In this document: positions 35,401 through 43,462 of the stretch, piece after piece
Layout: every line of letters begins with the position of its first letter
Position numbering within the stretch: position 1 is the first letter of the stretch
Assembly (NCBI GenBank): GCA_004340125.1
Contig: SLUK01000001.1
Span: 186,001-250,000, forward strand
From: Harryflintia acetispora
GTDB lineage: Bacteria; Bacillota; Clostridia; Oscillospirales; Ruminococcaceae
DNA: 64,000 nucleotides
Direction: 5' to 3'
Notes under the pieces: model-generated
What the model saw: only the letters and a program-made list of their open reading frames with translations
Told to the model about the DNA's origin: nothing
The model's database searches: none
Made by a program: the position numbers and the translations under genes

Positions 35401-36610
35401 TGATAAAGTCAAACATACTGCGCTGGTTGGAATCAAACGCAGAGGAAATATGTTTCAAGAGCAGGGCAGCATAGGGGTGTATCGGGAGGATATCCACCAT
35501 CTCTTTGTCGGTAATGCGGGCTACCGACTTCACCAGCTTGCGGGATTCCTGTGTTCTGGCGGTAAGGTCTCCGAGAGCAAGCTCCCAATCTTCGAGTACG
35601 GCTTCATCCGGGTTTTTCTCCATAGCTGCGCCCATGAGCTGGAATGCGATATTTTCGGGCAGACTGATTAAGCTATGCGGACTAACAAAGCGTCCGTTCA
35701 GCTTAATGAAATCTTGGTCACGCTCATGGAACAAACCTTGGGTAACATGGGTAACCAGTAGGAAATAGAAAGGATCGGTTTCGCTGATTTCGCAAAGCTC
35801 CTGGAATCCGGTGAGATTGCGAGCATTGTTGTAAAAGTATTCAGTAAACTCATCCCACATAAAGACAATAGCTTTCAAGCTGTTTGCCTGAATCACTTCA
35901 CGAATCCAGTTGCTCAAATCGGTTACACTCAACGAGAGAGCTTTTACCTGACGCTCATCGGCCACCTTAAAGATATTGTCCATAACCTTTGCCAGCGCAT
36001 CGCCAGAAAATGTGCGCAACTTTTCAATTACGGTATCGGCGTCATCTCCACCAAACAGGTTAGAGTATGTACCCGTAATCAAGCCATTAAAATAATTTTT
36101 GTTGTCCTTGTCAGAAAGCCAAGCGATAGTGGCCTCTTTTAGCGCGTTCCCACCCTTGTTTTCAATTCCGGCATCGACAAGTGCCTTTTCTATACTCTCC
36201 TGGACAGCAAAAACAAGGTTGTGGTCGCTGCGAATAGTGGCAGAGCCGTAGCGATGCACGGTTAAAATGCGACCACTGGATTTCACAGCCTGGAAGCGGT
36301 TGCATAGATCATTATCCAACTTGTGCCTTTGGAAGTATTCACGAGTTTCTTCCTCACTGGAGTCCAGTAACTTCTTGAGAGTATGGACAGCGTGAGATTT
36401 GCCTGTACCGTAGGCTCCCTCCACCCACAGGCAGAGTTTCTGCTTACGCTCAAGGACACTGATTGTATTCTTCAGAAGTTTCACAAAGGTCTCGTGGGGG
36501 AAGAATTTTTTCCACACTTCTGGATTCTTCGTAATGACCGCTTCATTTACGGCAGGAAAATAATCTGGGTCAATATCGAAATAATGACGGTATTTTTCCA
36601 ACATCGGCAT
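32405..36610 (-). CDS. brxC: BREX ATPase BrxC (type 4 form)
   Basis: A very large (1401-aa) P-loop protein. Walker A GAYGTGKS is at residues 65-72 and Walker B AIVFMWDEF at about 247-255 with acidic D253-E254. The long C-terminal part is helical. BrxC/PglY-type ATPases are core BREX proteins that are thought to form part of a large DNA-bound complex. It is 13 nt downstream of brxP and 11 nt upstream of pglZ on the same strand. The order brxP-brxC-pglZ-brxL is the type 4 signature. Confidence 0.92.
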   Translation of the reverse strand: MPMLEKYRHYFDIDPDYFPAVNEAVITKNPEVWKKFFPHETFVKLLKNTISVLERKQKLCLWVEGAYGTGKSHAVHTLKKLLDSSEEETREYFQRHKLDNDLCNRFQAVKSSGRILTVHRYGSATIRSDHNLVFAVQESIEKALVDAGIENKGGNALKEATIAWLSDKDNKNYFNGLITGTYSNLFGGDDADTVIEKLRTFSGDALAKVMDNIFKVADERQVKALSLSVTDLSNWIREVIQANSLKAIVFMWDEFTEYFYNNARNLTGFQELCEISETDPFYFLLVTHVTQGLFHERDQDFIKLNGRFVSPHSLISLPENIAFQLMGAAMEKNPDEAVLEDWELALGDLTARTQESRKLVKSVARITDKEMVDILPIHPYAALLLKHISSAFDSNQRSMFDFIKNDRGDEIKGFQWFIDNFGPEDDNPLLSVDMLWEFFYDKGKEYLAHDIRSILDYYNRAGNQRLDSDQKRVLKTVLLLQAISQYAGDSVELFIPNEKNLDNAFEGTDMEGSAARCAEQLVREKVLFSKSLGGGKSQYAAYNHEDEIDVTPFEKQIDQKSTSAFITEELADRTRIVDAITLGGALKLRYELRFVSASDFDSTIKQLRNTEEKYENKIVAVVCFAKDDAESVVLGKKIHDALSTGTYNMIFIDASRTPFGADGYGVYRHDMALSMSQQGKDNTLATQYANNAKDSLKKWKTRIVAGEFMVHTADKPDGERATTLDALYGLLAEINKKKFVSCLEGSYNVIANMYTPSNLKQGVECAFNEKTAGTFQSGNPTTKLEIALDGAWKVPEYWISNPHLLISKIKLCVDGIINDGFQNGGGRVSIKKIYDVLKAAPYGFMPCNLSAFILGFVLKEYASGTYSWSDTLTNDVLNVNKLKEMIDEVIRLEITPNPRYKDKYIVAITPAEKAFNEITSVAFGIPLNMCTSVPNTRERIRSKMKEFSFPIWTLKYILEKETLQTETAVLSEIIDSFCGIANSNNMGAGTTDSDIATAIGNLALTNGNAANDLQSILTKEKCTQGMAAYLEIFENGTLVSLAQTVGDGGQYINVLRKKFDADAANWVWNVETAQQKIREVILEYQIIVESNKIISKSISYDATIREWCDKCGYIRISYAAAKNYLDELGSFLGMLYTLKKAGTLLDSQKQTFLELVQTNESTFRNFYNNQVDLFKRVCGYYLDDLSDDEIKEVFATMPAGSFTYEKADYLNQVEAKVAAYKEGQKNTQLKKLWREKTRTESPRDWSKKHKMPILCLVPDSEVAKAKAAFGAVNRPKADEQSIDRAMEYFDSAKFFDLLDDAAALDKAFQGSIIGSYSVMLTDIQEVKDYLDSHITAEPFDWFGLPEIEKKLRQMAEAKYNQGGCDRALAKIDEMDIADVKKYLKDLIRDNMVVGMEIIKGN

Positions 36611-36623
36611 TGCTTCTTCCTCC

Positions 36624-38975
36624 TTAGAACAGACTCAGCACATCCTGGGATGTCTTTTCGCTGTTGAGTGTGATGTTATCCAGATCAAGTGTAAAGCTGG
36701 CATTGATAAAGTCTGGATAGTTGATAGTCAGGCCGTTAAGAATCTTTTCCATCTGATTGCGATCCAGCCCAAAAATCTCAGTAGGGCTGATACCGTCACT
36801 ATCAATATCGTGATTCAAGAGCCGGGACAGGGTAAATTGGTAATAATCGCCACAAGCCTCGGCAAATTTGTATAAGCTGTAAAGGATGACAAGCGGATTC
36901 GGATTTTGCCAGGGCATTCTCATGATAGAAATCATGCTTTTTTTAATTTCTCCGTTTTTGTTTTCCTTGGATTCGATTTCAGGGATACCAAAACCAATTT
37001 CTTTGAATGCTCCGTTTGTATCCAATATTGTTTTGAAGCCATTCCAGAATTCTCCTCTGGCCTTTTTACCGCCATCTTTCTTGCTGCTATCTTCTCCCAT
37101 ATCAAGCAGCAGATTCGATTCAATGTATCTGTGGGAAAAAGGAATGTTTCGGATATACCATCCAAAAGCGGGAGTATAAGCAAGATTGCACAGAATAAGC
37201 GCCCATGTATATGCCGCTTCCATATCTTGGTTCTGAATAAACATTCCAAAAGCAGTCAATTTTTTGCTGGCAGTCATACCCGCATCGTTCATCATGCCAA
37301 ACATAACATCTGTTTTGCGATTTCCGGGTTCAAATGACTGGTCTTTCAAAAATTCCTTAATCCACATTGCATCGACGCCAACGCTCAAATAGCGATTGAT
37401 TCCTTTTAACGACTTCATAGCTTTACTTCCTTTCACTGAATTATAATAAAGGCAACCACTTAAGATTTTCAAGCAAGCACGACAGCGTACACAGGTGTCT
37501 AAAATGGTTAGTTCTCCGTCCTTCATTTGAATATTCCTGCTTGGGCACTCTGCAACACAAGTCATGCATTGGATACAATACTGTGTTTTCGCAAGGATAC
37601 TTTTGAAGTAATAAACAAACTCTATCGAGTTCTTTGATCTTCCTGATGTCTCGATTTCAAAGATAGTTTTATCGCCATTGGTATGCAAAACGCACTTCCG
37701 AACAACGCCATCGTATTCAAGATGATATTCGCTTTCGGAACACTCATGGATGTCTCCTAAAGTCTTATACCATATTTTCCATTCAGGTCTGAGGTTTTTA
37801 GCGGTAAACTTTAAAAGGCCTTTTTCTTCATCAAATTCAAACAACTCTTCCTGAGAAAATTTAAGTTCTCTACCACTTAACCGAGTTTTCCATCCGCCAC
37901 TTTCAAGAAAACGAGCTGCATTATCTCCGGATAAGTCTTTTTGACTGTTTTCAATAATCTTATTGCAAAAGAAATCAACCGTCTCTGGGAAGCATTGCTT
38001 CTTAATGTACTCATGCTTTTCGGATGAATTCGGACACATGATGCATCCGACACGATTGAAACCATATTTATAGGCCGTATTCAATGGCAGTTCTTGCGAA
38101 TAGATATAGAGAAATACTTCTGCGGACGACCATTCAAGCAGAGGATGAAAACTATGCTGTCCTGGCATTTTCTTTCCTAAGCTTAATTCATCATATTCTG
38201 CACGGGATGCACTCTCGTCTCCACGAACACCAGTTATCATCATGGAATGAATCCGGTTGATATTATGAATTTCGCACAGTTTATTTATGACTGGAGCAGT
38301 CTTATGCACAGTGCAGCACCATCTTAAACGGCGGGCTGGCGGGCCGAATAAATCCCACGAATCCGAAGCCGACATAGTGGCCTTGGCAGTGAAGAAAGCG
38401 ATGTCTCGCTCTTGGCAGAAGCTCTCAATTTGAGTAACAAGGCTTTTAGTTGTGGGAAACTCCATATCGGTGTCGCCAAAGAGAACTTCAAACTTATTGT
38501 GCGGCAAAGCCCGCTGCACCAGATCGAGGGCTACTACACTATCCTTACCACCACTGAACGCCACATAGAAGACATCGACTCGATCCATGTAGTCTACATA
38601 AGTGTTGTATATTTTTTTAATTGTTTCTGCGGCCAGTTTCTCCAACAGATCCCGGTTCTTTTCAACCATTGCAGGGATGTCAACAAAGCGGAGAGGTTGT
38701 CCATTTGGTTCTGGGTCATCCAAAATGACGATTTCGGGTGCCGTGTAAAGACTCCCGCCTTTTGTCTTGGCAACCTGCCGGCCCCGGTAGAAATAATTGT
38801 TGGCCTCCGCCCACATATATGGGTAAGAGTCATTCTTTGCATAATTCCAATACCGGTCAAATCCCAGAATATCCAGTTCTTTATAATACACCGGACGGGG
38901 TTCCTTGCTAAAGGAAAGTGGGGAACTGTTTAGCAGCAATCCACCCGTCTCGGCATCCCAAGTGTATGAGTACAT
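36624..38975 (-). CDS. brxP: BREX protein BrxP: PAPS-reductase fold with ferredoxin-like cysteines and DUF4007
   Basis: The 783-aa protein defines type 4 BREX. The PP-loop SGGKDS at residues 141-146 marks a PAPS-reductase/ATP-pyrophosphatase domain related to DndC. Cys220-Cys221 (WCCTVHK) and Cys311/314 (CIMC) may bind a cluster. An inserted ferredoxin-like segment has two four-Cys groups: C467, C470, C473, C477 and C495, C498, C501, C508. Residues ~525-783 form DUF4007. With the desulfurase at the operon end this suggests Fe-S-dependent sulfur insertion into DNA. The gene starts directly after the 1059-aa protein gene (1-nt gap). Confidence 0.93.
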   Translation of the reverse strand: MYSYTWDAETGGLLLNSSPLSFSKEPRPVYYKELDILGFDRYWNYAKNDSYPYMWAEANNYFYRGRQVAKTKGGSLYTAPEIVILDDPEPNGQPLRFVDIPAMVEKNRDLLEKLAAETIKKIYNTYVDYMDRVDVFYVAFSGGKDSVVALDLVQRALPHNKFEVLFGDTDMEFPTTKSLVTQIESFCQERDIAFFTAKATMSASDSWDLFGPPARRLRWCCTVHKTAPVINKLCEIHNINRIHSMMITGVRGDESASRAEYDELSLGKKMPGQHSFHPLLEWSSAEVFLYIYSQELPLNTAYKYGFNRVGCIMCPNSSEKHEYIKKQCFPETVDFFCNKIIENSQKDLSGDNAARFLESGGWKTRLSGRELKFSQEELFEFDEEKGLLKFTAKNLRPEWKIWYKTLGDIHECSESEYHLEYDGVVRKCVLHTNGDKTIFEIETSGRSKNSIEFVYYFKSILAKTQYCIQCMTCVAECPSRNIQMKDGELTILDTCVRCRACLKILSGCLYYNSVKGSKAMKSLKGINRYLSVGVDAMWIKEFLKDQSFEPGNRKTDVMFGMMNDAGMTASKKLTAFGMFIQNQDMEAAYTWALILCNLAYTPAFGWYIRNIPFSHRYIESNLLLDMGEDSSKKDGGKKARGEFWNGFKTILDTNGAFKEIGFGIPEIESKENKNGEIKKSMISIMRMPWQNPNPLVILYSLYKFAEACGDYYQFTLSRLLNHDIDSDGISPTEIFGLDRNQMEKILNGLTINYPDFINASFTLDLDNITLNSEKTSQDVLSLF

Positions 38976-38976
38976 A

Positions 38977-41900
38977 TTAGTCGGTGTCCTTCCTTTGCCT
39001 TTGTGCGTTCGCCTTGATAATAAGCGATTCTATTTCTGAGTATCTACGGCGGGCAAGATACCCTTTATCACTCAAAAACTGAAGCACGGGGGCTTTTTTC
39101 ATCTCTATTTGATTGTTTGCCAATAAGTCAACGATTAAGTCATCGAAGCTGTCAATGCCTGCAGAACGCTTGACGATTGCGCCAGCACATTCGGTCCCAT
39201 TAAAGCTGCTGTGCAGAAGCATATATTTTTGACTGTAGCTCGCCACATAATGCTCTAACAAAAAGATGTTCCAAGGGAATCCGGCATAGGGGAATGCGCC
39301 GAAGTTCGTCGCTTCCAGCAGAGAAATATACTTTCCCATGCAGATACGATCCAAAGCCTCATCCATTGCTCCAACGGGAAAATGAGCGGCAGTTTTTGTT
39401 ACAAACTGATCTCGGCTGATTCGCAGGCTATTTTCGTAAATCGCCTCAAAATATATGGGAGTTGCGAGGTTACTTGCCAAACTCTGAAGCTCGGACAGCG
39501 TGAAAGTATCATGACTTCTCGCATATTTTGCAAACACATCTGCCATTGAAAGTTCCTGCCCTGAGCGGCTGATAATATTTCCCTTAAAGGAAAATTTATC
39601 GCCTAATTTTGCCTTTAGCGCATCCCGGAATCCATACACAGAGAGGGTGTGATTCTCCTCTATAATATAGGGGTATTTCACACGGATTGCGTCATAGAGC
39701 TCATTTCCGCCAATAAATTCCTTCTCGTCAATGGTTCTCTGGATAATTTGGGCAATTCCGTCCAGTTCTTCATCGGACAAATGGACAATACTTTCGTGAA
39801 AGTATTCGCTGTGGCCGTTGTTAACGAATTCAACATTGCTGGCAAGAATAAACTTTATTTTACTTTGCGGGAGATGAGGCAGAGCAGTGAAAAGCTCATC
39901 ATAGGTCACTGGTTTGCCATAATCTTGCAAGCAAGAACGAACTTCAGGTAACGGGTCCATACTGACATTTGGCGTCTTTGATATAAAACTCCTATTGATA
40001 AAGAATCTACCGTTTCCTATAAAAGTCAGGTACGACTTCAGCATATCGGCATCGTGGATATGGTAGTCCAAGAAAGCATCGGAAAATTGGGAAAAAATCG
40101 CTTGATAGTAGATAGCGACTTTACCGTCCGCAAAAGCGGACTCGATGTAATTTAGCAATTCGTCCTTTAGTTCTTCGCTCAGCATGACATCCGGGAGAAA
40201 TGCTTTTCCCTCGTAAATAATGCAGAGCTGCTTGATTTTTTTGCTAATGTCATCATCAGGATCAGTTAGCTCTCTATCATGGGTTGCCGTGTAATATCTC
40301 TTGAATTTGCGTATCTCAAGTGGCGAATCCATGCGGAATCCCTTTTTAAAGTATTGCCTAAGGACCTCCTCATAGCCTTCATCTCTGTAGGTTTCTGCCG
40401 GTTCCGAATCGTCCTTTGTAGGTGCAGTCCAAATCAGGTCCGAGCCAATAAATCCGAGAAATTTCTGTATAGCTGCACGGAAACGGTTGTGCTGCCTTGC
40501 ATTATAGGAAAGAAAATCCGCATTGCTTAAGAGCAACTGAATTGTCTCCTGCGCCGTTTGTTTGTCCGTTGCGTAAAGCTGCCAGGAGGCCAGCTGGTGT
40601 TCTTGGGCAAATGCTTCACAATTGTTTATCGCAGAAGCATAACTCCGGCAGGTGGCATCAGCCATATTCAGTGTTTCAGATAGATAGCGAGAGAAGCTTC
40701 TGCTATTTATCTCACAAATCGCAGCCTTTTCAAACGACTTTCTTTGATTGACTTGTTCAAAAGTTTCCTTCTCTTTTTTTCTATATGTGATAACAATATT
40801 TTCGTAGTCTACACTACACAAGTCCAAGACATAGCGAATTTTTGCCGCAATATCGTTTGCACTCAAATTGGTTTCCAGCATATATGCGGTTCCCGGTATA
40901 GGTTTAGGAGCAATCATAAAACTGTAATTATCATCACTCGCAAGCTCGATTCGGCCAGATTTTTGCGCAAAAGACATTCCTGGCTTGAATATGTGCGGAT
41001 AATCTTCCATCACAGAAGCCATCACAGTAACATAGAGAGCTGTCCACGAATCACCACACGCTTTTCTCTCACCAAAGTAACTGAACCGCTCTGGCTTAGT
41101 GTATGCCAAGTCAAAGTCCGCATAAAAATCAATTTCAAAAGTTGTATCCTGACTATGTGAACTCTCCGTATTGGAGGTATCTGATTCGATTGCAGGAGTG
41201 TTTTCTGAAAAGATGTAGGAATCTCCAATATTTGATGCCCAGCTCACATTATCGAGAATCTCCTCAACAACAGCGGGACGAACAGTATGGTTAATGGCCT
41301 CACATATCTCTCGAATTGTGACTTTCTGACTTTCGTGAGAAGCTTTCAGTACATTATAAATTTGATTATATACAGCAGGGTGTTTTTGCAACAGCCTTTC
41401 GTCTTGCTCGGTTTTTGTGTATGCAGTAGTAGGTGATTCTGCCTCGGCCATCTCTATATCGGACGGGCTTTGATTCGACATTTCATGATCGATGGTGCTA
41501 CGATCTTCAACGGCCTTTCCATCAGTAATGCGAGCGTAAAGGCCTTCTTTTATGTAGTTATAGTAATACCGACCCGCATCAACAATCTTATTTATTTGCC
41601 GTCTACGGGTTATTCTGAAGATTTTGTTCTGTTCAATGGTGCGTTGCACTTTTTTTATGGTTTCAAAATCTGTTGTCTCGAACAGTGGATTCTGTAGGAC
41701 TTTTATTCTCAGACAAAAAGTTTCTATTTCAGAATAACATCTATAAAGCTCCGAAAGCTGTGCAGGAGACACTCGTTCAGCAAGATACCGCATGAAGTCG
41801 TCTTCAACGATTTTTCTATTGCTTATCATTGCCCTTGCCTCCTTCAGTAATTTTTGGTACTCATCATAGGATTCGTGATACAAACCTGCAACATCTGCAA

Positions 41901-42156
41901 AAAGTTTGGTGGCTGGTTTGAAAACTGTGCGACCGAGATACGCTGACTCCATGCTTTTCATTTGAAATGAAATACCATTTGTATTGCGATACACTTCATC
42001 AACTTCCATACCTCGATGAAGTGCCATTGCCCTCAAGTCACGAGATACTGCCTTAATTGCGTCCGAACGTGTGAGTTCGCCTTTCATAGAGGCAAGAAGC
42101 CCTTCTAATAGGATGACTGCTTCATATTTATCCCAGGACGGTTGCCTCTCTACCAT
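38977..42156 (-). CDS. 1059-aa multidomain protein of unknown function leading the BREX operon
   Basis: I do not recognise a named family. The N-terminal ~110 residues (WDKYEAVILLEGLLASMKGELTR start, then YRNTNGISFQMKSME) recall a domain seen at the start of other defence-island proteins. Residues ~250-320 look like a winged helix. Residues ~475-575 (RYLSETLNMADATCRSYASAI) resemble the core-binding SAM-like domain of tyrosine recombinases, but no catalytic domain follows. The C-terminal half is helical with further HTH-like pieces. One nucleotide separates its stop from brxP. It may provide DNA target recognition, which the operon otherwise lacks. Confidence 0.75.
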   Translation of the reverse strand: MVERQPSWDKYEAVILLEGLLASMKGELTRSDAIKAVSRDLRAMALHRGMEVDEVYRNTNGISFQMKSMESAYLGRTVFKPATKLFADVAGLYHESYDEYQKLLKEARAMISNRKIVEDDFMRYLAERVSPAQLSELYRCYSEIETFCLRIKVLQNPLFETTDFETIKKVQRTIEQNKIFRITRRRQINKIVDAGRYYYNYIKEGLYARITDGKAVEDRSTIDHEMSNQSPSDIEMAEAESPTTAYTKTEQDERLLQKHPAVYNQIYNVLKASHESQKVTIREICEAINHTVRPAVVEEILDNVSWASNIGDSYIFSENTPAIESDTSNTESSHSQDTTFEIDFYADFDLAYTKPERFSYFGERKACGDSWTALYVTVMASVMEDYPHIFKPGMSFAQKSGRIELASDDNYSFMIAPKPIPGTAYMLETNLSANDIAAKIRYVLDLCSVDYENIVITYRKKEKETFEQVNQRKSFEKAAICEINSRSFSRYLSETLNMADATCRSYASAINNCEAFAQEHQLASWQLYATDKQTAQETIQLLLSNADFLSYNARQHNRFRAAIQKFLGFIGSDLIWTAPTKDDSEPAETYRDEGYEEVLRQYFKKGFRMDSPLEIRKFKRYYTATHDRELTDPDDDISKKIKQLCIIYEGKAFLPDVMLSEELKDELLNYIESAFADGKVAIYYQAIFSQFSDAFLDYHIHDADMLKSYLTFIGNGRFFINRSFISKTPNVSMDPLPEVRSCLQDYGKPVTYDELFTALPHLPQSKIKFILASNVEFVNNGHSEYFHESIVHLSDEELDGIAQIIQRTIDEKEFIGGNELYDAIRVKYPYIIEENHTLSVYGFRDALKAKLGDKFSFKGNIISRSGQELSMADVFAKYARSHDTFTLSELQSLASNLATPIYFEAIYENSLRISRDQFVTKTAAHFPVGAMDEALDRICMGKYISLLEATNFGAFPYAGFPWNIFLLEHYVASYSQKYMLLHSSFNGTECAGAIVKRSAGIDSFDDLIVDLLANNQIEMKKAPVLQFLSDKGYLARRRYSEIESLIIKANAQRQRKDTD

Positions 42157-42203
42157 ACATAACTACTCCCTTGAAGATGTTCGAATTTCTTAATTGCATT
42201 GCT

Positions 42204-42413
42204 TTATTTTGGTTCTTTTACATATTCCATAATATCGCCAAAATCACAATCGAGGGTCTCACATATACGACCTAAAATAGCGAGATTTACCGCTTCATTT
42301 CGCCTTAACTTTGTCATCGTATTCGGCGCAATATCTGCGGCCTTTCTCAAATCTGCTTTGCTCATTTTCTTGTCTACAAGCAATTTCCACATACGGTTAT
42401 AAGATAGAGCCAT
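42204..42413 (-). CDS. XRE-family helix-turn-helix regulator
   Basis: A 69-aa Cro/C1-type protein (LVDKKMSKADLRKAADIAPNTMTKLRRNEAV), almost only the HTH domain. ATG 42413 follows GGAGAGAATGC; an in-frame extension to 42458 precedes that site. It is the first gene before the 1059-aa protein (47-nt gap) and probably controls the BREX operon. A 9-bp inverted repeat at 42527-42550 upstream is a likely operator. Confidence 0.88.
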   Translation of the reverse strand: MALSYNRMWKLLVDKKMSKADLRKAADIAPNTMTKLRRNEAVNLAILGRICETLDCDFGDIMEYVKEPK

Positions 42414-42526
42414 GCATTCTCTCCTTTTTTCAAGCAGCAAATGTATTTTGTAAGGCATTTCTCAAAAATGTATAATACGACACTTTAACTTATATTTTAC
42501 TACTAGTATCTGGCTATTTTCAAGAG

Positions 42527-42550
42527 AATTTCGCAACTTTATGCGAAATT
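42527..42550. promoter_or_regulatory. inverted repeat, candidate operator of the BREX regulator
   Basis: AATTTCGCA, 6-nt spacer, TGCGAAATT. It is a perfect 9-bp dyad about 115 nt upstream of the XRE gene, in AT-rich DNA that should hold the operon promoter. I could not settle the -35/-10 elements. Confidence 0.55.
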
Positions 42551-42629
42551 GGAGTGACTGTTTGAGATAAGTCGTAAAATTGTTGAGCACTTTTCCATAT
42601 AGGAATGCTCCTTGATACTCCTGCGATTA

Positions 42630-42658
42630 TTTCTTTGTTTATGCGGCGCATTCGCTGC
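42630..42658 (-). repeat. 29-nt element repeat, copy 3
   Basis: Read on -, GCAG, GAAT, then CCGCATAAACAAAGAAA. It lies 2 nt after the stop position of the decayed DUF6550-like gene and marks the right edge of the BREX cargo. Confidence 0.75.
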
Positions 42659-42659
42659 G

Positions 42660-43094
42660 TCAGCCCATAATTCCAATTTTCTTTCCGTTCTCATACATAT
42701 CCTTATCGTATTCTACCTAGTTGGGGAATCGGCTTTCTATCTAGCCGAAGCCTGATACATAGACCACACCCGTTGAATTACTGCTGCTGGTCTCTATCTG
42801 CGGTGGCAGCTCCGGCATTGGTTTAGCCTGGTTTTCTGCTGTAGGCTATGGAGCAGGAAGCTGCCTCATTAACTCCCTCCAAACACGCTTAACCATCGTT
42901 CCATTTACCACTTCTTCTATCGCTGTTGTCTGTGGCACCGTTCTGGCAGCCCTGGAAGCGTCGCCCGGGGTGCAGCCACCGTGTGTTGGACTTGGTGCGG
43001 ATACTTCTTGCCCACCGGGGATTTGAGGTGACATAGCGGCCCCACAGGAAGAAACTGGCGGTAATCGCTGCGGTTATGGCAATTCGTTTTTCAT
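42660..43094 (-). pseudogene. decayed DUF6550-like mobile-element gene
   Basis: Several frames together give a small single-pass protein typical of Firmicute ICE/IME backbones. The start ATG at 43094, after a frame change, leads to RIAITAAITASFFLWGRYV (membrane segment). Another frame gives NGTMVKRVWRELMRQLPAP, and the end reads VEYDKDMYENGKKIGIMG. At least one frameshift and three in-frame TAG codons (after LPAP, at GFG*IES and at FPN*VEY) interrupt it. Its start overlaps the stop of the DUF6809-like gene. DUF6550 is my recollection of the family number. Confidence 0.65.
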
Positions 43095-43408
43095 TTCGGT
43101 TCTTCCTCAGATATCAAACGAACGCCCAATCTCCTGGCTTTATAGGAGGCTGACCTCCCATTTTCATCATGATGTATCTCGTTGGAAAGTTTGCACGCCA
43201 ATTCAAACCCAGCTATAAAACTATCCAGGGAGGTTTCCGTTTTGATATAATCTTGAGCATCAATGATCCTCAGTACCAGTTTGCGCTCCGGTTTTTCCAG
43301 AGCGGTGATCAACGCTTTGTGGCACGCCTTCACTTCTTCTTCCTGTTCGACAAACTCCGGACGGATATAAAAGCAATCATACAGCGTCCGAAGCAGTTTC
43401 TTTTCCAT
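43091..43408 (-). CDS. DUF6809-like mobile-element protein
   Basis: A 105-aa helical protein (LLRTLYDCFYIRPEF, KPERKLVLRIIDAQD, TSLDSFIAGFELACKLSNE). It resembles small proteins common in Firmicute conjugative and mobilizable elements, recalled as DUF6809. Function is unknown. I place the start at ATG 43408 because AAAGAGG lies about 9 nt upstream; earlier ATGs at 43414 and 43432 are too close to or before it. It overlaps the decayed DUF6550-like gene downstream. Confidence 0.65.
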   Translation of the reverse strand: MEKKLLRTLYDCFYIRPEFVEQEEEVKACHKALITALEKPERKLVLRIIDAQDYIKTETSLDSFIAGFELACKLSNEIHHDENGRSASYKARRLGVRLISEEEPK

Positions 43409-43462
43409 GGCCATTGCCTCTTTGTGACCCAAACATATACCACACTTTCTGCAAAATAGCTA

